A stretch of DNA of 64,000 nucleotides, from contig CAJUKL010000005.1 of NCBI GenBank assembly GCA_910587195.1, forward strand, positions 10,188 through 74,187, read 5' to 3'. Below the pieces are notes generated by a model. That model ran no database searches, had not been told where the DNA came from, and worked only from the letters and a program-made list of their open reading frames with translations. Positions 53,869 through 63,549 of the stretch are shown here, one piece after another. The stretch's first letter is position 1. Every line of letters starts with the position of its first letter. A program made the translations under genes and the position numbers. The DNA is from an uncultured Clostridia bacterium. GTDB lineage: Bacteria > Bacillota > Clostridia > Lachnospirales > Anaerotignaceae.

Positions 53869-54687
53869 TTATACAGATAAATGTTCTTCTTTTGTAAATT
53901 CACCATATTTACGAAAACGAGAATAACGTTGTTGCAATAATTCTTCTGTTTTAAGACTTTTTAATAAATTTAACTCCTCTATCAATAATCTTTTTAAAAT
54001 AGATGTTGTATATTCTAAATTTTCTGCTAAACCTTCTGGTGCTTCTGGTATGATTTTTTCAATAACACCATTTTTTAATAAATCTGGTGCTGTTAATTTC
54101 ATTAATTCTGCTGCATCTGAAGAACGCTCCGGAGAACGCCATAAAATACTGGCAAATCCTTCTGGAGAAAGTACAGCATACATTCCATTATCTAACATCC
54201 ATACTCTATCTGCTAAAGCAAGTGCTAAAGCTCCCCCACTTCCCCCTTCTCCTATAAAAATACTAAGAATAGGTACTGTTAAGCCTGCCATTTCCATTAA
54301 ATTTCTAGCAATCGCTTCTCCCTGCCCTCTTTCTTCTGCCCCAACACCACAATAAGCACCAGAAGTATTGACAAAAAGAATTACCGGACGATGAAATTTT
54401 TCTGCTTGTTTCATCAGACGTAATTGTTTTCGGTATCCTTCTGGATTAGGAGAACCAAAACTTCTTTTTACATTTTCTTCTATCGTATGTCCCTTTTGTA
54501 CTCCAATTACTGTTACTGGTTGTCCATCTAATAAAGCAATACCACCTACCATTGCTTTATCATCTGCAAAACATCTATCTCCATGCAGCTCTATAAAATC
54601 TGTAAAAATATGCTCTATAAACTCTAATGTCGTCGGTCTTGATACCATTCTGGATTTTTTTACAATTTCCATTGCTCTATTTTCCAT
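53869..54687 (-). CDS. accA: Acetyl-CoA carboxylase carboxyltransferase subunit alpha
   Basis: A 272-residue subunit of the carboxyltransferase that passes CO2 from carboxybiotin to acetyl-CoA. Family segments: RPTTLEFIEHIFTDFIELHG, GGIALLDGQPVTVIGVQKG, FVNTSGAYCGVGAEERGQGE, FIGEGGSGGALALALADRV and LSPEGFASILWR. ATG 54687 lies 9 bases after AAAGGGGG. The start overlaps the accD stop by 11 bases. Last enzyme gene of the fab operon. Confidence 0.97.
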   Translation of the reverse strand: MENRAMEIVKKSRMVSRPTTLEFIEHIFTDFIELHGDRCFADDKAMVGGIALLDGQPVTVIGVQKGHTIEENVKRSFGSPNPEGYRKQLRLMKQAEKFHRPVILFVNTSGAYCGVGAEERGQGEAIARNLMEMAGLTVPILSIFIGEGGSGGALALALADRVWMLDNGMYAVLSPEGFASILWRSPERSSDAAELMKLTAPDLLKNGVIEKIIPEAPEGLAENLEYTTSILKRLLIEELNLLKSLKTEELLQQRYSRFRKYGEFTKEEHLSV

Positions 54688-55555
54688 TTTCAAAGACCCC
54701 CTTTTGACAATGTAGTTTTAATATTTGTATCAATGTATTTTTCATTTCTGTTCTTACCACAATCTTATCTAAAAAGCCATGCTCTAATTGAAATTCTGCC
54801 GTTTGAAATTCATCAGGAAGTTTTTCGTTAATTGTACCTTCAATTACCCTTCTACCTGCAAAACCAATCGTTGCATTTGGCTCTGAAAGAATAATATCTC
54901 CTAAACTAGCAAAACTAGCAGAAACACCGCCAGTTGTTGGGTCTGTCATAACAGAAATATAAAGTAGTCCTTCTTTTTCATGACGATTTAAAGCAGCACT
55001 TGTTTTTGCCATCTGCATCAGAGAAATAATTCCCTCTTGCATTCTAGCACCACCAGAAGCAGTAAAAATAATTACAGGCAACTTTTTTTCTGTTCCTCGT
55101 TCTATCGCTCTTGTGATTTTTTCTCCCACCACAGAACCCATGGAAGCCATCATAAAATGGCTATCCATTACCGCTAAAACAGTATCATATCCTCCAATTT
55201 TACAAAATCCTGTTACAACAGCATCTTTTAATTCTGTTTTAACTTGCGCCTTTTCAATAATTTTATCATAGTCAGGATAATTCATAGGATTTTTTGCCTG
55301 CATATCTTTGTCCCATTCCTCAAAAGAATTTTCATCTGCAATTAAAGCAATTCTTTCTCTTGCTGTTAAACGAAAATGATAACCACAGCTAGGACAAATT
55401 TTATATTCATTCATTTCTTTTGTATAAATTGTTTTATCACAATTTTTACATTTTATCCAAAGTCCGTCTGGTATACTGGGGGTTTCTGCCTCTGCTACAG
55501 AAACGGCTTCTGGAGGATTCATTCTAATGTAATTCTTTTTTTTAAATAATTTCAT
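54677..55555 (-). CDS. accD: Acetyl-CoA carboxylase carboxyltransferase subunit beta
   Basis: A 292-residue partner of AccA. An N-terminal zinc ribbon (CKNCDK...CPSCGYH) is followed by the crotonase-fold domain (GYDTVLAVMDSHFMMASMGS, SGGARMQEGIISLMQMAKTS, DPTTGGVSASFASLGD). The zinc ribbon may bind the accA/accD message in the E. coli enzyme. Whether it does so here is not known. It sits between accC and accA with tight spacing. Confidence 0.97.
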   Translation of the reverse strand: MKLFKKKNYIRMNPPEAVSVAEAETPSIPDGLWIKCKNCDKTIYTKEMNEYKICPSCGYHFRLTARERIALIADENSFEEWDKDMQAKNPMNYPDYDKIIEKAQVKTELKDAVVTGFCKIGGYDTVLAVMDSHFMMASMGSVVGEKITRAIERGTEKKLPVIIFTASGGARMQEGIISLMQMAKTSAALNRHEKEGLLYISVMTDPTTGGVSASFASLGDIILSEPNATIGFAGRRVIEGTINEKLPDEFQTAEFQLEHGFLDKIVVRTEMKNTLIQILKLHCQKGVFENGK

Positions 55556-55575
55556 GAATCTTCCCTCCGATAAAT

Positions 55576-56916
55576 TTATTTTATAATTTCATTTGCAATA
55601 AAAGAAGTATCAAAATCTCCTTTGATATACTTTTCATTTGTCAAAATTTCTTCCATAAATTCAATATTTGTTATCACACCTTCAATGACAAATTCATGTA
55701 AACAACGCCTCATTTTTTCAATGGCTTCTATTCTGTTTTTACCATGAACAATGACTTTTGCTAACATGGAATCATAAAAGGGCGGAATATCACAACCAGC
55801 ATAAATAGCACTATCAATTCTTGTTCCCATACCTCCTGGCATCAGCAAAAAATCAATATGACCCGGAGAAGGAACAAAATTCATTTTGGGATTTTCTGCA
55901 TTAATTCTACATTCAATCGCATGACCATTCATTACAACATCCTTTTGTTGTAATTCCAATTTTTCACCAGAAGCAATTTTTAATTGTTCTTTTACAATAT
56001 CAACACCAGTAATCATTTCTGTAATAGGGTGTTCTACTTGAATCCGAGTATTCATTTCCATAAAATAAAAATTAGTTCCATCATATAAAAATTCTATGGT
56101 GCCAGCGTTTTCATAACCTACTGTTTTTGCTGCTCGAACAGCCGCTTCTCCCATCTTTTTCCTTATTTCTTCAGAAATAGCAATAGAAGGTGCTTCTTCC
56201 AATACCTTTTGGTTTCTTCTTTGCAAAGAACAATCTCTTTCCCCTAAATGAACAACATTTCCAAAACGGTCACCTAATATTTGTATCTCAATATGTCTAG
56301 CATGTTCAATGACCTTTTCCATGTACATTTTATCATCACCAAAAGCAGCAATCGTTTCATTTTGTGCAGCCTCATAAGAGGAAATTAAGTTTTTTTCTTC
56401 TCTTACAATGCGAATTCCTTTTCCGCCACCACCTGCTGCTGCTTTAATCATTACAGGATACCCTATTTTTTTTGCCATTTCCAGTGCTTGTTCTGCTGTA
56501 TCTACAGTCCCATCACTACCAGGAACAACAGGAACATTTGCTTTTTTCATCATTGCTCTGGCATTAGATTTATTTCCCATCATATCAATGACTTCTGGAG
56601 ATGGCCCTATAAATTGAATATTACATTCACGGCACATAGCAGCAAAGGTACTATTTTCTGCTAAAAAACCAAATCCCGGATGAATTGCTTGTGCTTTTTT
56701 TGCTACTGCTGCACTGATAATATTTTCCATATTCAAATAACTATCTATTCCCTTTGCTGGCCCGATACAAACTGCTTCATCTGCTAACTGTGTATGAAGT
56801 GCATCTCTATCTGGTTCTGAAAATACTGCAACCGTAACAATTCCCATTTCTCGGCAGGCTCTAATAATACGAACTGCAATTTCTCCTCTATTTGCAATCA
56901 ATACTTTATGAAACAT
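55576..56916 (-). CDS. accC: Acetyl-CoA carboxylase biotin carboxylase subunit
   Basis: A 446-residue ATP-grasp enzyme that carboxylates the biotin on AccB. Segments: KVLIANRGEIAVRI, the Gly-rich AAAGGGGKGIR, ILGDRFGNVVHLGERDCSLQRR, FYFMEMNTRIQVEHPITEMITG. It resembles the N-terminal domain of the pyruvate carboxylase in this window, as expected of a shared ancestor. ATG 56916 (MFHKVL) has GAGGTG upstream. The longer frame to 56931 is not needed. fabZ ends 16 bases upstream. Confidence 0.97.
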   Translation of the reverse strand: MFHKVLIANRGEIAVRIIRACREMGIVTVAVFSEPDRDALHTQLADEAVCIGPAKGIDSYLNMENIISAAVAKKAQAIHPGFGFLAENSTFAAMCRECNIQFIGPSPEVIDMMGNKSNARAMMKKANVPVVPGSDGTVDTAEQALEMAKKIGYPVMIKAAAGGGGKGIRIVREEKNLISSYEAAQNETIAAFGDDKMYMEKVIEHARHIEIQILGDRFGNVVHLGERDCSLQRRNQKVLEEAPSIAISEEIRKKMGEAAVRAAKTVGYENAGTIEFLYDGTNFYFMEMNTRIQVEHPITEMITGVDIVKEQLKIASGEKLELQQKDVVMNGHAIECRINAENPKMNFVPSPGHIDFLLMPGGMGTRIDSAIYAGCDIPPFYDSMLAKVIVHGKNRIEAIEKMRRCLHEFVIEGVITNIEFMEEILTNEKYIKGDFDTSFIANEIIK

Positions 56917-56932
56917 TTTAAAACACCTCAAA

Positions 56933-57352
56933 TTATCCGATTAAAAATGTAAATTCCCCTTCAGCGGCTTTTTTATCCCCCACATAGGCAATTCCTTTTC
57001 CAATTCCTGCATTTTTTCTTAATTTTATAATACTTACTTCTAAACGTAAAGTATCACCAGGGACAACTTGCTTTCTAAATTTTGCTTTATCAATCGCACC
57101 AAACAACACCGTCTTTCCTTTATATTCTTCCATAGACAAAATAGCAACTGCTCCAGCTTGCGCCATTGCTTCAATTATTAATACACCTGGCATAACAGGT
57201 CTTTCGGGAAAATGTCCTTGAAAAAAGGGTTCATTCATTGTTACATTTTTTGTTGCAATCACTTTTTCACCAGGTATCATTTCCTCTACTCTATCAATCA
57301 ATAAAAAAGGGTATCTATGTGGTATGATAGCCATAATTTCTTCTATATTCAT
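56933..57352 (-). CDS. fabZ: 3-hydroxyacyl-ACP dehydratase FabZ
   Basis: A 139-residue hotdog-fold enzyme that removes water from 3-hydroxyacyl-ACP in chain elongation. Seen: IPHRYPFLLIDRVEE (catalytic His), FQGHFPERPVMPGVLIIEAMAQAG (catalytic Glu). No fabA or fabM/fabN-type isomerase is in the cluster, so how unsaturated acids are formed is not shown here. Between accB and accC. Confidence 0.97.
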   Translation of the reverse strand: MNIEEIMAIIPHRYPFLLIDRVEEMIPGEKVIATKNVTMNEPFFQGHFPERPVMPGVLIIEAMAQAGAVAILSMEEYKGKTVLFGAIDKAKFRKQVVPGDTLRLEVSIIKLRKNAGIGKGIAYVGDKKAAEGEFTFLIG

Positions 57353-57376
57353 TCTTTTCTTTCCTCCACTACCTTT

Positions 57377-57832
57377 TTATTTAATTTTAAATAAAGGTTG
57401 TCCATATTCCACCAACTCCTCATTTATAACATAAATTTCTGCAATTTCTCCAGAATAAGGGCTTGGTATTTCATTCATAATCTTCATTGCTTCTACAATA
57501 CAAAGGGTATCCCCTTCTTTTACTTTATCTCCTACTTTTACAAAACTTGGTTTATCACTACCAGGAGCAGCATAAAATGTTCCAACAATAGGAGATTTTA
57601 CAAGATTACCACTTGGTTCCTCTTGTTTTTTTTCTTTTAAAACTTCTGGAACAGAAATTTCTGCTGCTTGTATAGACACTGTTTGTGCAGTATTTTGTTC
57701 TGTTGTATGAGAAATAACAGCATCTTTATTTTTACTCATTTTAATGGAAACATTATCCATATTTAACTCAAAATTAGTCAAGAGAGAACCATTAACAATA
57801 GAAATCAGTTCTTTTACTTCTGCATAGTTCAT
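57377..57832 (-). CDS. accB: Acetyl-CoA carboxylase biotin carboxyl carrier protein
   Basis: A 151-residue carrier with the biotinyl target lysine in VEAMKIMNEI (MKM-like motif EAMKIM) near residue 117 and the usual GDTLCIVEAMK and SGEIAEIYVINEE segments. A flexible middle (about 50-70) has Gln/Glu and Pro. ATG 57832 (MNYAEVKEL) lies 3 bases after the fabF stop, and its GGGAGG site is inside the last fabF codons, so it is translationally linked. Confidence 0.96.
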   Translation of the reverse strand: MNYAEVKELISIVNGSLLTNFELNMDNVSIKMSKNKDAVISHTTEQNTAQTVSIQAAEISVPEVLKEKKQEEPSGNLVKSPIVGTFYAAPGSDKPSFVKVGDKVKEGDTLCIVEAMKIMNEIPSPYSGEIAEIYVINEELVEYGQPLFKIK

Positions 57833-57834
57833 AT

Positions 57835-59070
57835 TCAGCCCTCCCACTTTTTAAAGCAAAGTACACCATTATGTCCACCAAATCCTAAAGAATTAGATAA
57901 AGCATACGTAATATTTGCTTTTCTTCCTACATTTGGAACATAATCTAAATCACAAGCTTCATCTTTTTGTTCGTATCCAATAGTTGGTGGTAAAAATCCT
58001 TCTTCTAATGCTTTAATACAAGCGATTGCTTCAATAGCTCCTGCAGCTCCTAACAAATGCCCTGTCATAGATTTTGTAGAACTTACTGGCACTTGATAAG
58101 CATATTCCCCTAATGCACGCTTAATAGCAGCTGTTTCTCCAGAGTCATTTGCTTCTGTACTTGTTCCATGTGCGTTAATATATCCTAATTCTTTTGCTGT
58201 AATGCCAGCCTCAGACATAGCCATCTCTATTGCATTGGCAGCACCTTCTCCATCTGGACATGGCGCAGTAATATGATATGCATCACAAGTAGAACCATAT
58301 CCCACAATTTCACCATAAATTTTTGCACCGCGATTTAAAGCATGTTCCAACTCCTCTAATAATAAAATGCCTGCACCATCTCCCATAACAAACCCACTTC
58401 TATTTTTATCAAAAGGTTTACAAGCCTTTTTAGGGTCATCGCAAGTTGTCAATGCAGTTAAATTACTAAAACCTGCTAATCCAATTCTTGTAATAGAATA
58501 TTCTGCACCACCTGCAAAACAAACGTCTAAATACCCATGCTTAATATTTCTATAGGCTTCCCCAATCGAGTTGGTACTTGTTGCGCAAGCAGTTACAATA
58601 GATTCACAAGTGCCTTTTGCTTGAAATTTTAATGCAATATTTCCGGCTGCCATATTTCCAATCGCCATAGGAATAAATAAAGGAGAAACTTTAGAAGGTC
58701 CTTTTTCACTTAATTTAATAATTTGTTCTTCTATCGTCCACAAACCGCCAATGCCAGAACCTACAATAGTGCCAAAACGCTTTGGGTCAACCTCTCCTTC
58801 TTTTAATCCACTCATTTCATATGCTTGTGTTGCAGCAGCAATGCCATAAATAGAAAACATATCATTTCTTTTTGTTTCTTTTTTAGCTACATATTTTTCA
58901 GCTTCAAAGTCTTTTACTTCTGCTGCAATTTTTACTTTAAATCCTTCTGTATCAAACTTTTTAATATAATCAATTCCACAAACTCCATTTTTTAAGCCTT
59001 CCCAATAGCTTTCTACATCATTTCCCAACGGAGTAATCGCACCCATACCTGTAATTACACATCTTTTCAT
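57835..59070 (-). CDS. fabF: 3-oxoacyl-ACP synthase II FabF
   Basis: A 411-residue condensing enzyme for elongation. Catalytic triad segments: ATACATSTNSIGEA (Cys), INAHGTSTEANDSGE (His) and KSMTGHLLGAAGAIE (His). ATG 59070 (MKRCVITG) has AAGGAGG upstream. The longer frame to 59106 overlaps fabG. It lies between fabG and accB. Confidence 0.97.
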   Translation of the reverse strand: MKRCVITGMGAITPLGNDVESYWEGLKNGVCGIDYIKKFDTEGFKVKIAAEVKDFEAEKYVAKKETKRNDMFSIYGIAAATQAYEMSGLKEGEVDPKRFGTIVGSGIGGLWTIEEQIIKLSEKGPSKVSPLFIPMAIGNMAAGNIALKFQAKGTCESIVTACATSTNSIGEAYRNIKHGYLDVCFAGGAEYSITRIGLAGFSNLTALTTCDDPKKACKPFDKNRSGFVMGDGAGILLLEELEHALNRGAKIYGEIVGYGSTCDAYHITAPCPDGEGAANAIEMAMSEAGITAKELGYINAHGTSTEANDSGETAAIKRALGEYAYQVPVSSTKSMTGHLLGAAGAIEAIACIKALEEGFLPPTIGYEQKDEACDLDYVPNVGRKANITYALSNSLGFGGHNGVLCFKKWEG

Positions 59071-59083
59071 GTATTTAACCTCC

Positions 59084-59815
59084 TTAGCACATCGCCATAC
59101 CACCATTTACATGGATTACTTGTCCTGTGATATATTGGCTTTTTGCCAAAAACACTGCTGTTTGTGCAATATCTTCTGCTTTTCCTAATTTCTTCATAGG
59201 AATTTGTGCTGTCATCTGTTTTACAATCTCCTCTTTTAATCCTGCTGTCATATCTGTTTCAATAAATCCTGGTGCAATCGCATTGCAAGTAATACCTCGA
59301 GAAGCAACTTCTCTTGCAACTGATTTTGTCATACCGATAATACCTGCTTTTGACGCTGCATAGTTTACTTGTCCTGCATTTCCTATAACACCTACAATCG
59401 AAGAAATATTGATAATTGTTCCAGAACGTTTTTTAATCATGCCATTAATGACATGACGTATCATGTTAAAGCTCCCTTTTAAATTAGTATTTAATACAGC
59501 ATCAAAATCCTGCTCTGTCATACGCATTAAAAGACCATCTTTTGTAACTCCTGCATTGTTTACTAAAACATCAATGCTTCCAAATATTTCTATTGCCTTT
59601 TCAACAATTTCCTTTGCCTTTTCAAAGTCAGAAACATCGCCTTGTATCGGGAAACATTTTACACCATAACTCTCTATTTCTGCAATCAATTCATCAGATA
59701 CTGCACTTCTATAATTCAGCACAATATTACTTCCTTCTTTTGCAAAAGCAATCGCAATCGCTTTTCCAATTCCCTTTGCTGCACCAGTTACGAAAACGGT
59801 TTTTTCTTTTAACAT
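59084..59815 (-). CDS. fabG: 3-oxoacyl-ACP reductase FabG
   Basis: A 243-residue short-chain dehydrogenase. Cofactor site FVTGAAKGIGKAIA, NNAGVTKDG, catalytic Ser in INISSIVGVIGN and Tyr/Lys in QVNYAASKAGIIGM. It reduces 3-oxoacyl-ACP with NADPH. ATG 59815 (MLKEKTVF) has GGAGGAA upstream. A longer frame to 59830 overlaps fabD's end. Confidence 0.97.
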   Translation of the reverse strand: MLKEKTVFVTGAAKGIGKAIAIAFAKEGSNIVLNYRSAVSDELIAEIESYGVKCFPIQGDVSDFEKAKEIVEKAIEIFGSIDVLVNNAGVTKDGLLMRMTEQDFDAVLNTNLKGSFNMIRHVINGMIKKRSGTIINISSIVGVIGNAGQVNYAASKAGIIGMTKSVAREVASRGITCNAIAPGFIETDMTAGLKEEIVKQMTAQIPMKKLGKAEDIAQTAVFLAKSQYITGQVIHVNGGMAMC

Positions 59816-59833
59816 ATTAAATTCCTCCACACT

Positions 59834-60763
59834 TTACCCAAGCAGTTTTTCCACTGTTTTTTCTAATGTTTTTTGATTTTCTACATTTAATATCGTTGCC
59901 CCTTTTACAGTTCTTTTTACAAAACCACTCAATGTTTTGCCGGGCCCGATTTCTATAAAGGTATCCACCCCTTTTTTTGATAATGTTACCACTGTTTCTT
60001 CCCATTTTACAGGACTCATAACTTGCTTTATTAAAAGAGGAATAATTTCCTCGTTATTTTCCACTTCCTGCCCTGTTACATTTGTAATAACAGGGATAGT
60101 CATATCACATAAATGTAGCTGCTGTAACTCTTGCGCTAATTTTTCAGAAGCAGGCTTTAATAATGCAGTATGGAATGGGCCACTTACATTTAATTTTGAT
60201 ACTATTTTTGCTCCATTTTCTTTTGCTGCAGCAGCAGCTTTTGCTGTTGCTTCTGTTTCTCCTGCAATTACAATTTGTCCTGGAGCATTATAATTTGCAG
60301 GTGTTACAAAGCCATACTGACTATATTCTTGGCAAATATTTTCTACTTGCTCTCTTTCCATTCCAATGATGGCATACATACTGCCTTTTCCTTCTGGTAC
60401 AGCTTCTGTCATAAAGCGTCCCCTTTTTTGCACTAGTTTCACAGCATCTTCAAACTGAAATACACCACTTGCAGTATAAGCACTATACTCTCCCAAACTT
60501 AAACCAGCCACATAATCGGCTCTGATTCCTTTTTCATTTAAACAGGCTAACGCTGCCATACTCATTGTTAAAATAGCAGGCTGTGTAAATTCTGTTTGAT
60601 TCAATTTTTCTTCTTGCTCAAAACAAATATTGCTAAGAGAAAAACCTAAAGCATCATCTGCTCTTTGAAATATTTCTTTTGCACAAGCATATTGTTCTTG
60701 CAATTCTTTTCCCATGCCGACATATTGAGCACCTTGCCCACCAAATAAAAAAGCTGTTTTCAT
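59834..60763 (-). CDS. fabD: Malonyl-CoA:ACP transacylase FabD
   Basis: A 309-residue acyltransferase that loads malonyl on ACP. Seen: FLFGGQGAQYVGMGKE, catalytic Ser in YVAGLSLGEYSAYT, and the later His in VSGPFHTALLKPA. It starts just downstream of fabK after an 80-base gap that contains a palindrome. Confidence 0.97.
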   Translation of the reverse strand: MKTAFLFGGQGAQYVGMGKELQEQYACAKEIFQRADDALGFSLSNICFEQEEKLNQTEFTQPAILTMSMAALACLNEKGIRADYVAGLSLGEYSAYTASGVFQFEDAVKLVQKRGRFMTEAVPEGKGSMYAIIGMEREQVENICQEYSQYGFVTPANYNAPGQIVIAGETEATAKAAAAAKENGAKIVSKLNVSGPFHTALLKPASEKLAQELQQLHLCDMTIPVITNVTGQEVENNEEIIPLLIKQVMSPVKWEETVVTLSKKGVDTFIEIGPGKTLSGFVKRTVKGATILNVENQKTLEKTVEKLLG

Positions 60764-60827
60764 GATTTTTCTCCTATTTTCCTTCCTTTATTTTCATATT
60801 TTGACATTTTCCGATAATGATAAGCAA

Positions 60828-60848
60828 GGGAGCATATGCTCCCCTTAT
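60828..60848 (-). other. Palindrome between fabK and fabD
   Basis: A GGGAGCATATGCTCCC palindrome with flanking G/C. On the minus strand no U-run follows, so at most a partial terminator or RNA-processing site that would lower expression of downstream fab genes relative to acpP/fabK. Confidence 0.55.
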
Positions 60849-61789
60849 TACCTCATCAGTTTTTCTGCATCTCCCATAATGGCATGATACTCATGATAAA
60901 GTTCTTCTATAATTTCCTTTGCAGTTTGTTCTTTATTCACTAAACCTGCAATTTGCCCAGACATAACAGAACCATTTTCTATATCTCCATCATGAACGGC
61001 TTTTTTTAATGCACCTCTACCTAATTTTTCTAATTCTTCAGCAGGTGCATTTTGTTTTTCTAACGCTTCATAAGCTCGTGCCATTTTATTACGAATAACA
61101 CGAACAGGATGACCTGTTGATAAACCAGTTGTTGTGGTATCAATATCTTTTGCTTTTAAAATTCTTTGTTTAAAGTTTGGGTGTACCATACACTCTTTTG
61201 CAACAAGAAATCTTGTACCAAGTTGGAATCCAGAAGCACCTAACATTGTTGCTGCTGCCATACCTCGACCGTCTGCAATACCTCCTGCTGCAATCACTGG
61301 AATTTTAACAGCATCTACCACTTGTGGCACAAGTGCCATCGTTGTTGTTTTTCCAATATGTCCGCCAGATTCCATACCTTCTGCAATAACAGCATTGACA
61401 CCATCTTTTTCAAAGCGTTTTGCAATCGCCACAGAAGGAATTACCGGAATCACCTTTGCACCCATTTCTTGAAAAGCTTTTAAATGTGTAATTGTGCTGC
61501 CTGCACCTGTTGTAATTACAGGAACTTTTTCTTCACAAATTACTTTTGCAATTTCCTCTGCATAAGCAGATAAAAGCATAATATTGACTGCATAAGGACG
61601 GTCTGTCATTTCTTTTAATTTATGAATTGCTTCACGGCAACCTTCCCCATCTAAATGGCCAGTTGCTAAAACTCCTAAACCGCCTGCATTTGATACCGCT
61701 GCAACTAATTCTGGAGTAGAAATCCATGCCATAGCACCTTGTATAATGGGATATTCTATTCCAAGCATTTCACAAATATTTCCATACAT
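60848..61789 (-). CDS. fabK: Enoyl-ACP reductase II FabK
   Basis: A 313-residue FMN-dependent enoyl-ACP reductase of the NPD/FabK type: MLGIEYPIIQGAMAWISTPELV, GMESGGHIGKTTTMALVPQV (catalytic His region), PVIAAGGIADGRGMAAAT. It replaces FabI, so these cells should be insensitive to triclosan. It sits in the typical acpP-fabK-fabD order. Confidence 0.96.
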   Translation of the reverse strand: MYGNICEMLGIEYPIIQGAMAWISTPELVAAVSNAGGLGVLATGHLDGEGCREAIHKLKEMTDRPYAVNIMLLSAYAEEIAKVICEEKVPVITTGAGSTITHLKAFQEMGAKVIPVIPSVAIAKRFEKDGVNAVIAEGMESGGHIGKTTTMALVPQVVDAVKIPVIAAGGIADGRGMAAATMLGASGFQLGTRFLVAKECMVHPNFKQRILKAKDIDTTTTGLSTGHPVRVIRNKMARAYEALEKQNAPAEELEKLGRGALKKAVHDGDIENGSVMSGQIAGLVNKEQTAKEIIEELYHEYHAIMGDAEKLMR

Positions 61790-61818
61790 AATAATCTCCT
61801 CATTTGTTGTCAGATAAA

Positions 61819-62043
61819 TTATTTATTGTCTTCTACAATTTTTACAACATCTGCAACTGTTTTAATTTCATCTGTATTTTCGATTTTTACATCAAATTCA
61901 TCTTCAATATCGTTAATAATTTGGAATAAGTCTAAGCTATCTGCTTCTAAATCTTCCATAACACTTGTTTCAGGTGTAATTTCGTCCATTTCCTTTCCTG
62001 TTTGCTCTGCAATAATTTCTTTAATTCTTTCTAATACTTCCAT
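61819..62043 (-). CDS. acpP: Acyl carrier protein
   Basis: A 74-residue acidic carrier with the phosphopantetheine serine in EDLEADSLDLFQII (near residue 36, DSL motif). It carries growing acyl chains between the Fab enzymes. AAGGAGGA precedes the ATG. Between fabH and fabK. Confidence 0.97.
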   Translation of the reverse strand: MEVLERIKEIIAEQTGKEMDEITPETSVMEDLEADSLDLFQIINDIEDEFDVKIENTDEIKTVADVVKIVEDNK

Positions 62044-62069
62044 TGTTGTTCCTCCTTAAAAATTTGTAT

Positions 62070-63041
62070 TTAGATTTTTATGAGCAGTCCACCCCATGTG
62101 AGTCCACCGCCAAAACCTGCCATTAATATATAATCTCCCGCTTGCAAAAATCCTTTTTGCATCATTTCATTGAGTGCAATCGGAATGGTTGCAGCAGAGG
62201 TATTACTGTACTCAGAAATATTCATATAAAACTTTTCTAAGGGAATCTTTGTCTTTCTGGATATAATTTCCACAATGCGAGCATTTGCTTGATGTGGAAT
62301 GACATATTTTAATTGTTCTATTGAAACGCCAGATTTTTCTAGCAAATGTAAAATACATTTGGGTGTTTGTCTGGTAGCAAAATCAAAAATAGCTCTACCA
62401 TCCATGTGCAAAAAGCTATCTTCTGCCGCTTGTGCACTGTTAAAGATATGAGAAGCCTTTTTTTCTGCACAAGTTAAAGACATACCACGACCACCATCGC
62501 TGCCCATTTCTTCCGCCAATATGCCACCTTCTTCTGCTTTTTCCAAAAAAACACCACCTGCACCATCTCCAAATAAAACACAGGTGCTTCTATCCTTAAA
62601 GTTTAAATGCTTGGATAACACTTCTGCACCAATCACTAATGCATTTCTATAAACGCCAGTTTTAATAAATTTGTCTGCTACACTGACACTAAAAATAAAA
62701 CCAGAGCAAGCAGCACTCAAATCAAACGCAACTGCATGAGAAGCACCTATTTTTGATTGTACAAGACAAGCTGTAGAAGGTGTTGTATAATCTGGTGAAA
62801 CAGTTGCAACAATAATCAAGTCAATATCTAACGGATTAATATTACCATTTTTTAAAATATCCAAAGCCGCTTTTGCAGCAATATCTGATGTATTTTCTCC
62901 CTCAGAAAAATGACGTTTTTCTATACCACTACGAGAACGTATCCATTCATCACTTGTATCAACATACTGAGAAAGCATATCATTCGTAATGATTTTTTCA
63001 GGAACATAGGAACCAGTTGATTTAATTTTTGAAAAAATCAT
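62070..63041 (-). CDS. fabH: 3-oxoacyl-ACP synthase III FabH
   Basis: A 323-residue initiating condensing enzyme. Seen: AFDLSAACSGFIFSV (catalytic Cys), a His and Asn in VIPHQANARI (His) and NISEYSNTSAATIP (Asn). It joins acetyl-CoA and malonyl-ACP; branched starter use cannot be judged. ATG 63041 (MIFSKIKS) has AAGGAGA upstream. The longer frame overlaps fabT. Confidence 0.97.
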   Translation of the reverse strand: MIFSKIKSTGSYVPEKIITNDMLSQYVDTSDEWIRSRSGIEKRHFSEGENTSDIAAKAALDILKNGNINPLDIDLIIVATVSPDYTTPSTACLVQSKIGASHAVAFDLSAACSGFIFSVSVADKFIKTGVYRNALVIGAEVLSKHLNFKDRSTCVLFGDGAGGVFLEKAEEGGILAEEMGSDGGRGMSLTCAEKKASHIFNSAQAAEDSFLHMDGRAIFDFATRQTPKCILHLLEKSGVSIEQLKYVIPHQANARIVEIISRKTKIPLEKFYMNISEYSNTSAATIPIALNEMMQKGFLQAGDYILMAGFGGGLTWGGLLIKI

Positions 63042-63057
63042 ATCTTTTCTCCTTGTT

Positions 63058-63498
63058 TTAAAAATATTTTTGCAAATATACATTTAATTTTGTTAAAGTT
63101 TGGCAAAGTACCTTGTGTTCTTCTTCTGTAAGTCCACTAATTGTTGCTTGTACCACATTTTTATGAAATTGTTCATGTACTCTATAAACTAATTTTCCTT
63201 TTTTGGTCAACTTAATTTGCACTACTCTTTTGTCAGATTGGCAACGAAATCTTTCTACATAACCTTTTTTCACTAAATTGTTAATGGCAACTGTTAATGT
63301 ACCCATAGTAATTCGTAAACTTCTTGCAACTTCACTCATACTTTTTGTCTGATACATACCGATGGCTTCAATCGTATGTACTTCTGCCACAGAAACATCA
63401 AAAAACTTTTCTTTTTTTAAAGCGTTTTGTTCGATTGTTAAGATATTATTGAATGTATCTACTAGCAAAGTATTGACCACACTTAGAGTTTTTTCCAT
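63058..63498 (-). CDS. fabT: MarR-family regulator FabT
   Basis: A 146-residue MarR winged-helix protein at the head of the fab operon. The recognition helix region is MSEVARSLRITMGTLTVAINNLVKKGYVERF. In Firmicutes FabT represses this operon with long-chain acyl-ACP as corepressor. The product likely autoregulates through the palindrome at 63529-63549. ATG 63498 (MEKTLSVV) has GAGGAGG upstream; the longer frame to 63528 is not supported. Confidence 0.93.
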   Translation of the reverse strand: MEKTLSVVNTLLVDTFNNILTIEQNALKKEKFFDVSVAEVHTIEAIGMYQTKSMSEVARSLRITMGTLTVAINNLVKKGYVERFRCQSDKRVVQIKLTKKGKLVYRVHEQFHKNVVQATISGLTEEEHKVLCQTLTKLNVYLQKYF

Positions 63499-63528
63499 AT
63501 TGTCCTCCTCAATTACCTTGCGTTTCAA

Positions 63529-63549
63529 ATACTTTGATAATCAAAGTAT
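63529..63549 (-). promoter_or_regulatory. FabT operator palindrome
   Basis: A perfect 21-bp palindrome with half-site ATACTTTGAT around a central A. It contains the FabT box TTTGATAATCAAA and overlaps the -10 of the fabT promoter and the likely start site, as expected for repression. Confidence 0.93.
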